Source: MPNP01 sp965221445
Lineage (GTDB): Bacteria > Pseudomonadota > Alphaproteobacteria > Rhodobacterales > Rhodobacteraceae
Assembly (NCBI GenBank): GCA_965221445.1
Contig: CBDCSF010000013.1
Span: 2,728,001 to 2,792,000, forward strand
Reading direction: 5' to 3'
DNA length: 64,000 nt
Shown: piece after piece, positions 46,463-54,442 of the stretch
Numbering within the stretch: the first letter of the stretch is position 1
Layout: each line of letters begins with the position of its first letter
Notes under the pieces: generated by a model
Told to the model about the DNA's origin: nothing
Database searches by the model: none
What the model saw: the letters and a program-made list of their open reading frames with translations, nothing else
Translations under genes and position numbers: made by a program

Positions 46463-46837
46463 TCACAGTCTCTTTGGCTCTTCTGGTTCAGGCGGATCAA
46501 GTTCCTCCAGCAGATCACACACGTTGTTGTAAAATTTTGGCACATGGTCCTTAATTGTGGACCATACAATCTCATCATCAATATGATCATATTCATGTGT
46601 CAATTTGTTCCTAAAACCAATCACGCCTCTAATTTCTGGTATTCTGTTCGCTAAATCAGGGTCACTATTCTTGATTCGATTTATGGCTTCACCAATTTTT
46701 ACAAAATTATAATGAACAAGATCTTGCTGTTTCCAGTCCACACTCCATTCTACTTTACTCAGATCAGCGGTTATCTCAAAAATACGGTCGCAAAATGTCT
46801 TGATATCATAGAGATTTGCTAGGTTCTTATTTTTCAT
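46463..46837 (-). CDS. HEPN-domain toxin (HepT / DUF86 family)
   Basis: A 124-residue HEPN ribonuclease-type toxin. The catalytic RX4-6H motif with its Tyr appears as RNKLTHEYDHID, and the family helices precede it (HYNFVKIGEAINRIK, DPDLANRIPEIRGVIGF). It overlaps the MNT antitoxin by 11 bases. The stop TGA lies inside the element-end repeat at 46455-46472, so the last three residues (KRL) are encoded by that repeat and the native C-terminus may have been replaced. In HepT/MntA pairs the MNT protein adds AMP to the Tyr next to the catalytic site and silences the toxin. Confidence 0.83.
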   Translation of the reverse strand: MKNKNLANLYDIKTFCDRIFEITADLSKVEWSVDWKQQDLVHYNFVKIGEAINRIKNSDPDLANRIPEIRGVIGFRNKLTHEYDHIDDEIVWSTIKDHVPKFYNNVCDLLEELDPPEPEEPKRL

Positions 46838-47138
46838 AGATCAAGACACGGTCCTCGTTAATGGATGCCTTGCGATAGGGATTGCGAATCGTCCCAATCC
46901 GGACCAAATCAACATCCCTTTCCAAAGCCTCTTCCAAGGCCAGGATCATATCAAGGTGTCTTTGGGCCAATCCTGGAAACAGGGGGGGATTATAATGCAC
47001 CAGAAAATCAACATCACTACGCAGCGGATCAAAATCCGTTCCCCTAGCTGCGGAACCAAAAATTTCCAGTCTTTCCACATCATATTTGAGACAGATCGCC
47101 GCAATTTCATCCTTTTTTTCTACTATGATTTTGTGCAT
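46827..47138 (-). CDS. MNT nucleotidyltransferase antitoxin (MntA-like)
   Basis: About 103 residues from ATG 47138 (MHKIIVEKKDEIAAICL) with GAGGAC as RBS. A longer frame to 47276 exists only because the inserted element brings a start codon in its terminal repeat. The catalytic motif is IFGSAARGTDFDPLRSDVDFLV (GS...DxD). It precedes and overlaps the HEPN toxin gene, the standard MntA-HepT order. The upstream promoter region was split at 47252 by the IS1182-like relic, which might alter its expression. Confidence 0.85.
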   Translation of the reverse strand: MHKIIVEKKDEIAAICLKYDVERLEIFGSAARGTDFDPLRSDVDFLVHYNPPLFPGLAQRHLDMILALEEALERDVDLVRIGTIRNPYRKASINEDRVLIYEK

Positions 47139-47256
47139 TTGGCTGTCCTCGCCAGTTCTCCGGCCATCTTCACAGGAAATATAGCCTAAAAACCAGCAAA
47201 AAACAACTCCTTTAGCCTGGTCCACAGGGCTATCGCTTTTGAGATAATCCTGTATA

Positions 47257-48053
47257 GAGACTGTGAAAGTATTCATTCAAGACCTTCAATTCACTAAATT
47301 TACCGGTGATTGTGTGTTACCCAAAACACTTCTGCTCACTTAGTAGCCAATTTATTCATAAATTATTTCATGTTTATCCCCTAAAGGCTTGGCAATCCTT
47401 CGTTGGTTGTGATTCACTGGTGGGTAATTAAAGTCTTTTCATTTAGGACTTTTCGATGTCACAAAGACGTTACAAAGAGGTTCACCCCCGTGCGACGGTT
47501 CAGCTGTTGCCAACCTGTCTTGACGATTATGTTGGACCGAACAACCGTCAACTTGGACGGTGGGAACATGAAGCTGTGATGGATCGTCATCGTACCAGGA
47601 TGGCCAAGGGAAGGGAAGTCATGCGTTTGCGTGGGGCTCTGGTTGAACATCCGTTTGGCACTCTCAAGCGTTGGGCTGGTTTTGAGTATTTTCTGATGCG
47701 GGGTTTAGTCAAATGTCGTGGGGAATGGAATCTGATGACATTGTGCTACAACTTCAAGCGTGTATTGAACGAGGTTAAAATAGATGTTTTTTTAGCTTAT
47801 TGTCAGGCCCGGCAGGAGGTTCAAGGGATGGGTATGTGATTTTTTCCGGGGAGAGGTGTGTTTTTGGTGATTTTAGGGCAAAATGGAGGTTGGATCAGGT
47901 AATTTTGGGATTTGATCGGAGATTTGTGGTGAGGTGTTGATGTGACTTGAAAGTCACCCTTGATTGAACTCTGATTTGGGATCAAAAACACCTCTTCCTG
48001 TCCTGAATATGGAGAGCCAATCTACCTCCAAAAATGGATTCTTTCACAGTCTC
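47257..48053 (+). mobile_element. 797-bp internally deleted IS1182-like element
   Basis: The ends are GAGACTGTGAAAGTATTC (47257) and the complement of GAGACTGTGAAAGAATCC (ending 48053). Both sides carry TATA (47253-47256 and 48054-48057). Only the last third of a transposase remains, so it is a deletion derivative. Its ends match those of the 192-bp MITE at 13526, linking the two as one mobilised family. Confidence 0.75.
47456..47839 (+). pseudogene. IS1182-like transposase, C-terminal remnant
   Basis: 127 codons starting at an ATG (47456) that matches the end part of IS1182-type DDE transposases: EHEAVMDRHRTRMAKGREVM, then LVEHPFGTLKRWAGFEYFLMRG carrying the catalytic Glu, and EWNLMTLCYNFKRVLN. 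The first two acidic residues and the N-terminal domain are missing. It cannot be an active enzyme on its own. Confidence 0.7.
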
Positions 48054-48235
48054 TATAGAGCATTAATCAAGTTGGAGACTCAGCATCAAACAGAGTGATA
48101 ATTTTGATGCGAACGACAAGATCAATTAAAGGCTGATTGGTAAGGAAAATCTTGATTGATAAGAGTTAGGATCAGGGTAAAAATAGGGTAAAATATTACT
48201 CAACCAGGGATCAAATTGAATACTTTCACAGTCTC

Positions 48236-48787
48236 AATTGTCCCGAAACTGTATTTTACGCTTCCGGCGACACGTTGACAGACTTCTCCCCTATCCCATT
48301 ATTGAGGTTACCAATAAGATTTACCGGCCAGTTTGGTTAAGGGGGGTAAGAGAAAACCGAAAGGAGGTGATCAGTACAAACTATTCCAAGCAAGAAAGGA
48401 GCTATTTTTTGTTACGGAATGGACAACACGCTGACGTGATTGTCCTTTTTCATTGCGGTATCCTTTGATGAGTTGGGCAGCTGTTTTGTGGGTGTTGGGA
48501 GATGTTTTTGTTCGGACGTACATTGCCTTTAAGGCCTTTTATCGGAAAATACATTTTAGTTTTTATGGTAGTCATTCTTATTTTGATAGAAGTTCTATAT
48601 ATATGGTTAGGCACAACAAGACTCTACTCCATAAATCAAGACAGATCCTTCTGATGGGGGGGGGGTGAGGTAAAATTGGTAATGGCTAATTTACAAGAAA
48701 AGTGTAAAGGTCAGGATAAATGATTAACACTCATGCATTATTGGGTGTTATTATATCGGGAAATGTTGGGCAACTTGGAGATGAGGA
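48236..48787. other. Gene-free stretch with a G10 tract before sodC
   Basis: About 550 bases without a supported gene; short frames at 48238-48468 and 48453-48668 have no recognisable features. A run of ten Gs at 48656-48665 lies about 120 bases before the sodC ATG. Homopolymers like this can slip in replication and change promoter spacing. Confidence 0.45.
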
Positions 48788-49360
48788 ATGGAAAACATTT
48801 ACCGTTACAAACACCAGTCATCCATTTGGTTTTGGTTAATAAAATTGAAACTTGTAGCCTTTATGTTGGGAACGTTAACAACTTTGGGAGCAACTCTGCC
48901 TACTTGGGCTATGGATACGGCTTCAGCCAAGATAATTGGTACTGATGGGACCATAATCGGCAACGCAACTTTCGAGCAGACGCCAACTGGAGTGCTTATA
49001 TATGTAGAAGCAGCGGGAATATCTCCGGGGGGTCATGGTATCCATTTACACACCATCGGTTCATGTTCACCTGACTTCAAGGCTTCAGGCGGTCACATTA
49101 ACCCAGAGGGAGTCATGCATGGCCTAAGAAATCCTGGAGGTCCAGACAATGGTGATTTACCCAATATCTATGCTGCTGCAGACGGGAGAGTACGAGCCGA
49201 GTTCTTTACGACCGTGGTATCACTTGTGGGAGGTTCAATGCCTGCCCTTTTGGATGATGATGGCTCCGCGGTTGTTATACATGAAAATCCAGATGACCAT
49301 ATGTCCCAACCAATAGGAGGGGCCGGTGGACGGATTGGCTGTGGCATAATACAACCCTAA
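48788..49360 (+). CDS. sodC: Superoxide dismutase [Cu-Zn]
   Basis: A 190-residue exported protein. The N-terminal 42 residues include a long basic/aromatic n-region and a hydrophobic stretch (LVAFMLGTLTTLGATLPTWA), so a signal peptide is likely. The metal ligands are visible in HGIHLHTIGSC, GGHINPEGVMHG and AVVIHENPDDH, and the C-terminal GGRIGCGII supplies the second Cys of the disulfide. It converts periplasmic superoxide to peroxide. RBS GATGAGGA precedes the ATG. It stands alone between mobile remnants, so it may have been acquired or preserved on a mosaic segment. Confidence 0.92.
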   Translation: MENIYRYKHQSSIWFWLIKLKLVAFMLGTLTTLGATLPTWAMDTASAKIIGTDGTIIGNATFEQTPTGVLIYVEAAGISPGGHGIHLHTIGSCSPDFKASGGHINPEGVMHGLRNPGGPDNGDLPNIYAAADGRVRAEFFTTVVSLVGGSMPALLDDDGSAVVIHENPDDHMSQPIGGAGGRIGCGIIQP

Positions 49361-49513
49361 GCGGAATTGCAAAATAATGCTCCAAAGTGGAAAATATAAT
49401 TCGATAGCCTATGAATTTTCTGTTCAGGTTTGACACTTTTCTGAATTTAACACTCTAGGCGTTGAAACATAGATGGAAAGGGGCTCCGTCTGATGATTTG
49501 GGCACGGCAAAGG

Positions 49514-49815
49514 CTATATTACGACTTTTTTGTAGCCTTTGAAGGTGTAGTTAAACCCTTGGCTATATTTCCTTTCCTTTTTCCAACTGATGTGTTGCGG
49601 TATCATCTTTACACACGTCGCCTTCGCTCCCTTAGTGATGTTGGAGTAGATGACATATCGCTTGGCCATTTCCCGATCACACAAAATCGAACATTGTCGT
49701 GCAAGCAACGCTTCACGAATACGCTCCGGGAATAATCGGTCCTTGCTAGTAGGCATCCGATGGTCAATAAAGCAAATAAGACTAAACGCATAGAGCAAAT
49801 GGCAATATGAGTCAT
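49514..49815 (-). pseudogene. Possible frameshifted small secreted protein
   Basis: From ATG 49815 one frame gives a hydrophobic start (SMRLVLFALLTIGCLLA) typical of a signal peptide. Another frame of the same strand continues REALLARQCSILCDREMAKRY and KYSQGFNYTFKGYKKVVI to a stop at 49514. Joining the two needs one frameshift near 49730. The product would be a short basic secreted protein of unknown family. Support is weak. Confidence 0.25.
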
Positions 49816-49837
49816 TTTTTTGCCGCGGAATATACCG

Positions 49838-50542
49838 CTATTCAATCGGAATAATGGGTAATTTTAAATCGGTATTGACACTCGCTATCTTAACCAGGAG
49901 GTCCTCAACCCCTGCCAGCTGTTTCCCAATCAACTTCAGCCAAACAACAATCCTTTTGATCTCAGCATGGGCATGGGGTGGTCAGGGAAGGCCATAACCG
50001 CTTGTGGCAACTGACAATCGATCAGTAAAATCACTAGCCCCTGGTTTGAGATCAAAAATGCCCTGGAGATACAACAATGCCGGAATCTTGCTGTGACCTC
50101 GCAAGTATTCCTTCATGAGAGAATCAAGTTCCCGTTCAAGGCGACGCTTGTCCTCAAAATCAAACGACAGAATATGGACATTGGACAGAACACCGGTATC
50201 CCCCAAATGCCAAGACTTCAGATCCCGAATCATCCGTGTATAGTCAATCCGATAGACCTTAATAGGCTTGAACTACCGGTCAACCTACAAATTTGCCGGA
50301 TCAATGATGACAACCTCAATATCAGGAGCCACCTTATCAAGGTAACGTGCCAGCCATGTGTCTTCATATCCACCTTCGTATACCAAAAGAACCTTAGCAG
50401 GTGATGCTACTCGGTTCTGTACCTTCAGAACCAGGGTAAGAAAACCATGCGTATCAGCTGGCTCAGGCTTGTGAGTCCTGATATTGTCATCGGTGGCCGG
50501 GCAGTAAACAGCAACATCCCAGGAGGAACGACTGACTTCCAT
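49838..50542 (-). pseudogene. IS110-type (DEDD) transposase relic
   Basis: One minus-strand frame runs from 50542 (MEVSRSSWDVAVYCPAT) to 49838 with three in-frame stops: after DPANL (TAG), four codons later (TAG), and after SGYGLP (TGA). The pieces align with the N-terminal DEDD half of IS110 transposases: Asp in SSWDVAVY, Glu in LVYEGGYEDTWLARYL, Asp in RIDYTR, then LPPHAHAEIKRIVVWLKLIGKQLAGVEDLL as the linker. The C-terminal Transposase_20 half is absent. The non-coding 240 bases upstream (50543-50782) would have held the left end, where IS110 elements encode a bridge RNA. Confidence 0.65.
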
Positions 50543-50782
50543 CGAAAGTTAAATTGTGTTAAGATTCTCGGTGATCGGTAAAGTGATTTGTTCAGTATTC
50601 ATAGGAATGACTCCTCAATCGGTTAGTGTCAAGGAGGGAGCACTCAGTGGGGGTCTCTCCGCTCGCTAGGTTTTTTGCTTATTCGCCTAGGTGATTTTCA
50701 AGCTAATAGTATCTACAGTCATGCTACAAAACTGCCAGAATAAACTTATCTATAATTCAATAAATATTTACTACCAAATGAC

Positions 50783-51274
50783 ATGACTAAAGATTTGCCA
50801 AGAGAAACATCTCCCGAGGGGAAAGAGTATATTCTTGAGATTTCGGTGGGTGGCCAGACTCAGATAAGTATTAAACCCACCTTGCTACCATTTGAAAATA
50901 CTATCCAACGTTTGGAAGAAGGATTGGCACGGTACCAAAAGGACACCAGCGATGATCAAATCCGTGATGGATTGATACAAAGATTTGAATTCACGTATGA
51001 ACTATCACATAAGGTACTGAAACGATATCTTATATATACTTCAGCAAATCCAGAGCAGTATGATGAAATGACGTTCCAGGATCAGATACGTTCAGCAAAT
51101 CAGCAAGGTTTACTGAAGGGTAGTTGGCCTGAGTGGAAAACATACCGTCAAATGAGGGGAACGACAAGTCATACCTATAATGAAGAACTTGCTATAGCAG
51201 TTGTTGAGATCATCCCAAAATTTATTGCGGAGGTAAAATATCTTCATAAGAGTTTGAAGGAGAGATTGGAGTGA
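50783..51274 (+). CDS. HEPN-like nucleotidyltransferase partner protein (HI0074 family), intact
   Basis: A 163-residue protein. The first about 40 residues are an extension; the HI0074-like domain starts at ENTIQRLEEGLARYQ. The RX4-6H motif with Tyr is present in YRQMRGTTSHTYNEE, so the putative RNase site is complete, unlike the relic at 21862. The start is ATG at 50783. It overlaps the nucleotidyltransferase gene by 4 bases (GTGA). HEPN-first order with a HI0073-type partner is a known toxin-antitoxin-like arrangement. Its role as toxin is inferred from family knowledge. Confidence 0.82.
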   Translation: MTKDLPRETSPEGKEYILEISVGGQTQISIKPTLLPFENTIQRLEEGLARYQKDTSDDQIRDGLIQRFEFTYELSHKVLKRYLIYTSANPEQYDEMTFQDQIRSANQQGLLKGSWPEWKTYRQMRGTTSHTYNEELAIAVVEIIPKFIAEVKYLHKSLKERLE

Positions 51275-51630
51275 CTAAGAACATTCAGCAACTCGACCTT
51301 CTTCCTGAACATAGGAAAATTGTGTACAAAATTTTAAACAAGCTTGTACCTGATAAGACAGTATTAGCTTTTGGTTCCCGAACCACTTGGACAGCAAGAA
51401 AATATTCTGATCTTGATCTAGCTGTTTTGGGGAATGTTCCCTTGTCATTAGAAACCATCGCATCCTTGGTCGAAGCGTTCAGTGAATCTGATTTGCCCTG
51501 GAAGGTAGATATAGTCGACATGGAAAGGGTGGATAAAGAATTTCGGTCCATAATTCTACAAGACGGTATTGTTTTGCAAGAACCGATACAAAAATCAATC
51601 TCAACCAAAAAAAGTTTGCACACCGTATAA
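51271..51630 (+). CDS. MNT-type nucleotidyltransferase (HI0073 family), intact
   Basis: A 119-residue minimal nucleotidyltransferase that starts with GTG at 51271. The catalytic motif is AFGSRTTWTARKYSDLDLAV (GS...DxD), followed by the acidic strand WKVDIVDMERV, which holds the third Asp, and KEFRSIILQDGIVLQEP at the C-terminus. It is the intact counterpart of the truncated copy at 22343. It probably modifies or neutralises the HEPN-like protein encoded just upstream. It is convergent with the autotransporter gene. Confidence 0.83.
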   Translation: MTKNIQQLDLLPEHRKIVYKILNKLVPDKTVLAFGSRTTWTARKYSDLDLAVLGNVPLSLETIASLVEAFSESDLPWKVDIVDMERVDKEFRSIILQDGIVLQEPIQKSISTKKSLHTV

Positions 51631-51690
51631 TTTACTTGCAGTTGTTATTTGGGGTTTAAGAATTTCCCAATATCATCAAGTGTTCGGAAA

Positions 51691-54261
51691 TTAAAAGTGA
51701 TAGGTTAATTGTACCGAGAGCTTATCCCCTGAAAGGGAGTTGCCTTCAGCTATATATCCTGAATATCCAACTTTTCCCTTGAGTTTGTTGTCGGGCTGTG
51801 CCAAATCTGCACCCAGAAAATAGTTGAATTGAGTTTCAGGCAATACCGTCGTAGAAAGGATTTTCTCCCCACCTGCATGAAATTCTGACAGGAACTCCAC
51901 CCCCGGCTTCGACCGATGGGTTATTCCACCTCCAACCAAAGGGGTTATATCCAAAGTATCCAAATTCCAGATATTGCCTACAAATTCAATCCTTGGATTA
52001 ATAACCAATGATTTGGTCGCAGTTTTAGCTACTGCAAGGGAAAAATCTCCCCCTCCTGTTTCTGTATATGGTTCACTGATAACTCTATAATAACCAGCCT
52101 GAATTGACCAGTTCACAGTTCCAAATCCCATTTTCAAGGAGTTTGAAACTCCTGCCGAGATACCAGCTGATCTAGACTTTAAGGTTCCATTTGAGGTTAG
52201 GATGTCATCCAAAACAGACAAACTTCGGGTTATATTATGAGAACCCATACCTAACTGTGCTACTAAGGATAACGTACCGATATCTGTTTCCCGAACGTAA
52301 CCTAAGCCCAAAGTTCCGGAATGTCCTTCGGATTGAGCAATCTCTGCAACATCAATGCGGGATTTATCAATTTTACCAAGTAGTTGGATTTGGCCATCAC
52401 CATTATTATCAATCAGGGGGATTCTGAAATAACCTTCCAGAAATTTGTCCTCTTGTTTTATTTGTTCAAAATTACCTGCGTGGGTACCAACGGTGAATTT
52501 GGCAGTAAAGAATTTGCAATTCTTGGTAAATTCCTCAAGGGTATCTTCGGACTCCTCTTTTGGATAACGTATACAATCGTCGATGGGAGGGCCAAACTGT
52601 TCCATGGTTCTTAATTTGGAGCGAATGATTGCCCCAGCAATTTCATTGCCAAGCGAATCCAACGTATTTTGAAGATTCGAAAGCTCCACCATAGTGAACA
52701 AGTCCAGGAAAACATCTGAGATATCTTCACTTTCTGATCTTGCTGAATTTAGCCCCCAAAAGACATTGGTTTGATTCCTGTTGAGTAATCCTAGGCCATC
52801 CCCAAAAGCCAAAGTCAATTCCAGTTCATTATTGTCAGGAGATTTGCTTACCCGGTTTGTCAAAAGCAAAGTATTTTTAGAACTATATTTCAGAGTGCCA
52901 GTAATACCTTCGGTCGCTGTCAGAAATGTTTGTGAGCTGATTACACTACCCGCAAAATCAACATCTCTTTGAAATTCGTAACTGGATAAATCTGGAACTC
53001 CAAAAGAGTTTACTACTAGACTTCCTGCGAGGTTTGCCCTGCCGGTAATAGCCAAAAGATCAATCTTATTGTTCAACCAATCAACATCAATGAGCAATTG
53101 ACCGCTTTCTTCCTGGATATAATTCCCCGTAAACGTGGTGGTCCTGTATTCATTTGCCCCACCGATGTTCACTCTCCCGGTATTAAAAAAGCCGGAATCG
53201 GTACCGCTTGGGCAGGATGTTGAAGATATTGCTATGGATTCTTGGGTAACTGTTGTCCCCCGGTTCATAAATTGGGCACAACCCTCAGCCAATATGTTTC
53301 CAAACACCAAACCACTATTATTAATCAAGGCTGATTGGTTTTCACCTACTCCTGTCGTTCCAACCAGGGCAATTGCATAAGTACCAGCCTCAGTAACTTC
53401 AGTTTTCACCTCTCCTCCTGTACCAATATTGATAATTATTTCGGCATCAGCGGATTCAACCACGATACCCTGGGCAAACTCACCTGAAGTCTTTAAAATT
53501 CCACTGACGGTAATATTGATGTCTGTTTCGATATTCTTGGTCGAATCGATACCCAGTGAACGTAAGTAGATTCCACTGGCTGAATCACCATGGGTTTCCA
53601 AATCATTTACCTGGATATCAATGTTCCCACTTGCGGAATTACCTGGGTTATGATGACCAATAGAAATACCTGTTACATTGTTTCCTTTGGTTTCAATTTT
53701 TCCCGAGGATTTAATATTTATATTGCCTGGTCCCTGAACATCAATACCTGAAGCTGATGAACCGTCTGTACCCTGCAGTGTGATATTTTCAACATTGATG
53801 GTGGTAGAACTACCGGCGGTCGAAGAGTCTGGTTGGACCTGTATACCATTACCACCATTACCCAAAATTTCTATATCGCCTACATTCACCTCATAATTAC
53901 CAGTACCTCCAGATATACTAATACCGTGAGTATTATCTCCAGACGTTTTGATCAAAGTTCTACTACCAGAAGTAATTTTTACTCCATTTGAATCTGTGAC
54001 ATTTATCCCGGTTTTTGTTGTTGTTTCAATTTTTGTGTTGTCTTCTAATTCAATGACGACATTGCCAACACAGTTGATCCCGTCGCTATGAGGATTGTTA
54101 GAGGATTGAACCACTTGAGGATTACTATTACAGGTAATCTGGGCAATTACTTCTGGTGATGAAAAGAGAAAAAGAGAGGAAAGGGTAAGGATAAAGACCT
54201 TGTTGATACCGAGTTTCACCCAGCAACAAGGACTATTAACCACGCAGGTCAATACTAGCAT
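51691..54261 (-). CDS. Autotransporter (type Va) outer membrane protein
   Basis: An 856-residue secreted protein. A signal peptide (hydrophobic VFILTLSSLFLFSS at about 22-36) ends near VIAQ. Residues about 45-380 form a Gly/Ser/Asn-rich passenger with repeated SGIxV/ISI units (for example GDNTHGISISGGTGNYEVNV), expected to fold as a beta-helix. The last about 270 residues are an autotransporter beta-barrel ending in TYHF, the terminal aromatic BamA targeting signal. The passenger may be an adhesin or self-associating protein; no protease motif is seen. RBS AGGACA precedes the ATG. BamD, encoded elsewhere in the window, would assist insertion. Confidence 0.85.
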   Translation of the reverse strand: MLVLTCVVNSPCCWVKLGINKVFILTLSSLFLFSSPEVIAQITCNSNPQVVQSSNNPHSDGINCVGNVVIELEDNTKIETTTKTGINVTDSNGVKITSGSRTLIKTSGDNTHGISISGGTGNYEVNVGDIEILGNGGNGIQVQPDSSTAGSSTTINVENITLQGTDGSSASGIDVQGPGNINIKSSGKIETKGNNVTGISIGHHNPGNSASGNIDIQVNDLETHGDSASGIYLRSLGIDSTKNIETDINITVSGILKTSGEFAQGIVVESADAEIIINIGTGGEVKTEVTEAGTYAIALVGTTGVGENQSALINNSGLVFGNILAEGCAQFMNRGTTVTQESIAISSTSCPSGTDSGFFNTGRVNIGGANEYRTTTFTGNYIQEESGQLLIDVDWLNNKIDLLAITGRANLAGSLVVNSFGVPDLSSYEFQRDVDFAGSVISSQTFLTATEGITGTLKYSSKNTLLLTNRVSKSPDNNELELTLAFGDGLGLLNRNQTNVFWGLNSARSESEDISDVFLDLFTMVELSNLQNTLDSLGNEIAGAIIRSKLRTMEQFGPPIDDCIRYPKEESEDTLEEFTKNCKFFTAKFTVGTHAGNFEQIKQEDKFLEGYFRIPLIDNNGDGQIQLLGKIDKSRIDVAEIAQSEGHSGTLGLGYVRETDIGTLSLVAQLGMGSHNITRSLSVLDDILTSNGTLKSRSAGISAGVSNSLKMGFGTVNWSIQAGYYRVISEPYTETGGGDFSLAVAKTATKSLVINPRIEFVGNIWNLDTLDITPLVGGGITHRSKPGVEFLSEFHAGGEKILSTTVLPETQFNYFLGADLAQPDNKLKGKVGYSGYIAEGNSLSGDKLSVQLTYHF

Positions 54262-54442
54262 TAATTTGACTGTCCTTTTAGAAATTTAACAGCCAGAATT
54301 AACTGCCGGGCAGTTAGTTATTGGTATTCTGGAGAATTACAAACAGGAAAGAAGATTTTTCCTTTTTTGAATGACAGAAAAAGTTGAGATTGGCCTTGTG
54401 AAAAAGCAATCAATGGAAGTGAATTCTCCGTTAATACAGTAC

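Larger units (their letters stand above)
46281..48235. mobile_element. MITE-like element carrying a HEPN/MNT toxin-antitoxin pair
   Basis: The left end reads GAGACTGTGAAGGAATTG (46281), and the right end is the complement of GAGACTGTGAAAGTATTC (48218-48235). Both sides are flanked by AATT (46277-46280 and 48236-48239). Inside are one extra end repeat (46455-46472), the minus-strand HEPN/MNT operon and an inserted 797-bp IS1182-like relic with its own TATA duplication. Removing the relic leaves a 1154-bp element. It contains no full transposase, so it would need mobilisation in trans. The 4-base duplication alone is modest evidence. Confidence 0.55.

Noticed and set aside
46281..46472. Independent 192-bp MITE left of the HEPN gene
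   Set aside because: It has one end repeat on each side and the same length as the MITE at 13526, but its flanks differ (AATT versus TTTG) and its interior does not match; the AATT pairs with 48236 instead.
47139..47276. N-terminal extension of the MNT antitoxin starting MNTFTVS
   Set aside because: The start codon and first residues come from the terminal repeat of the inserted IS1182-like element; the native start with an RBS is at 47138.
48238..48468. 76-codon frame right of the mobile element
   Set aside because: It has no RBS and no recognisable motif; it begins right at the element edge and is probably chance.
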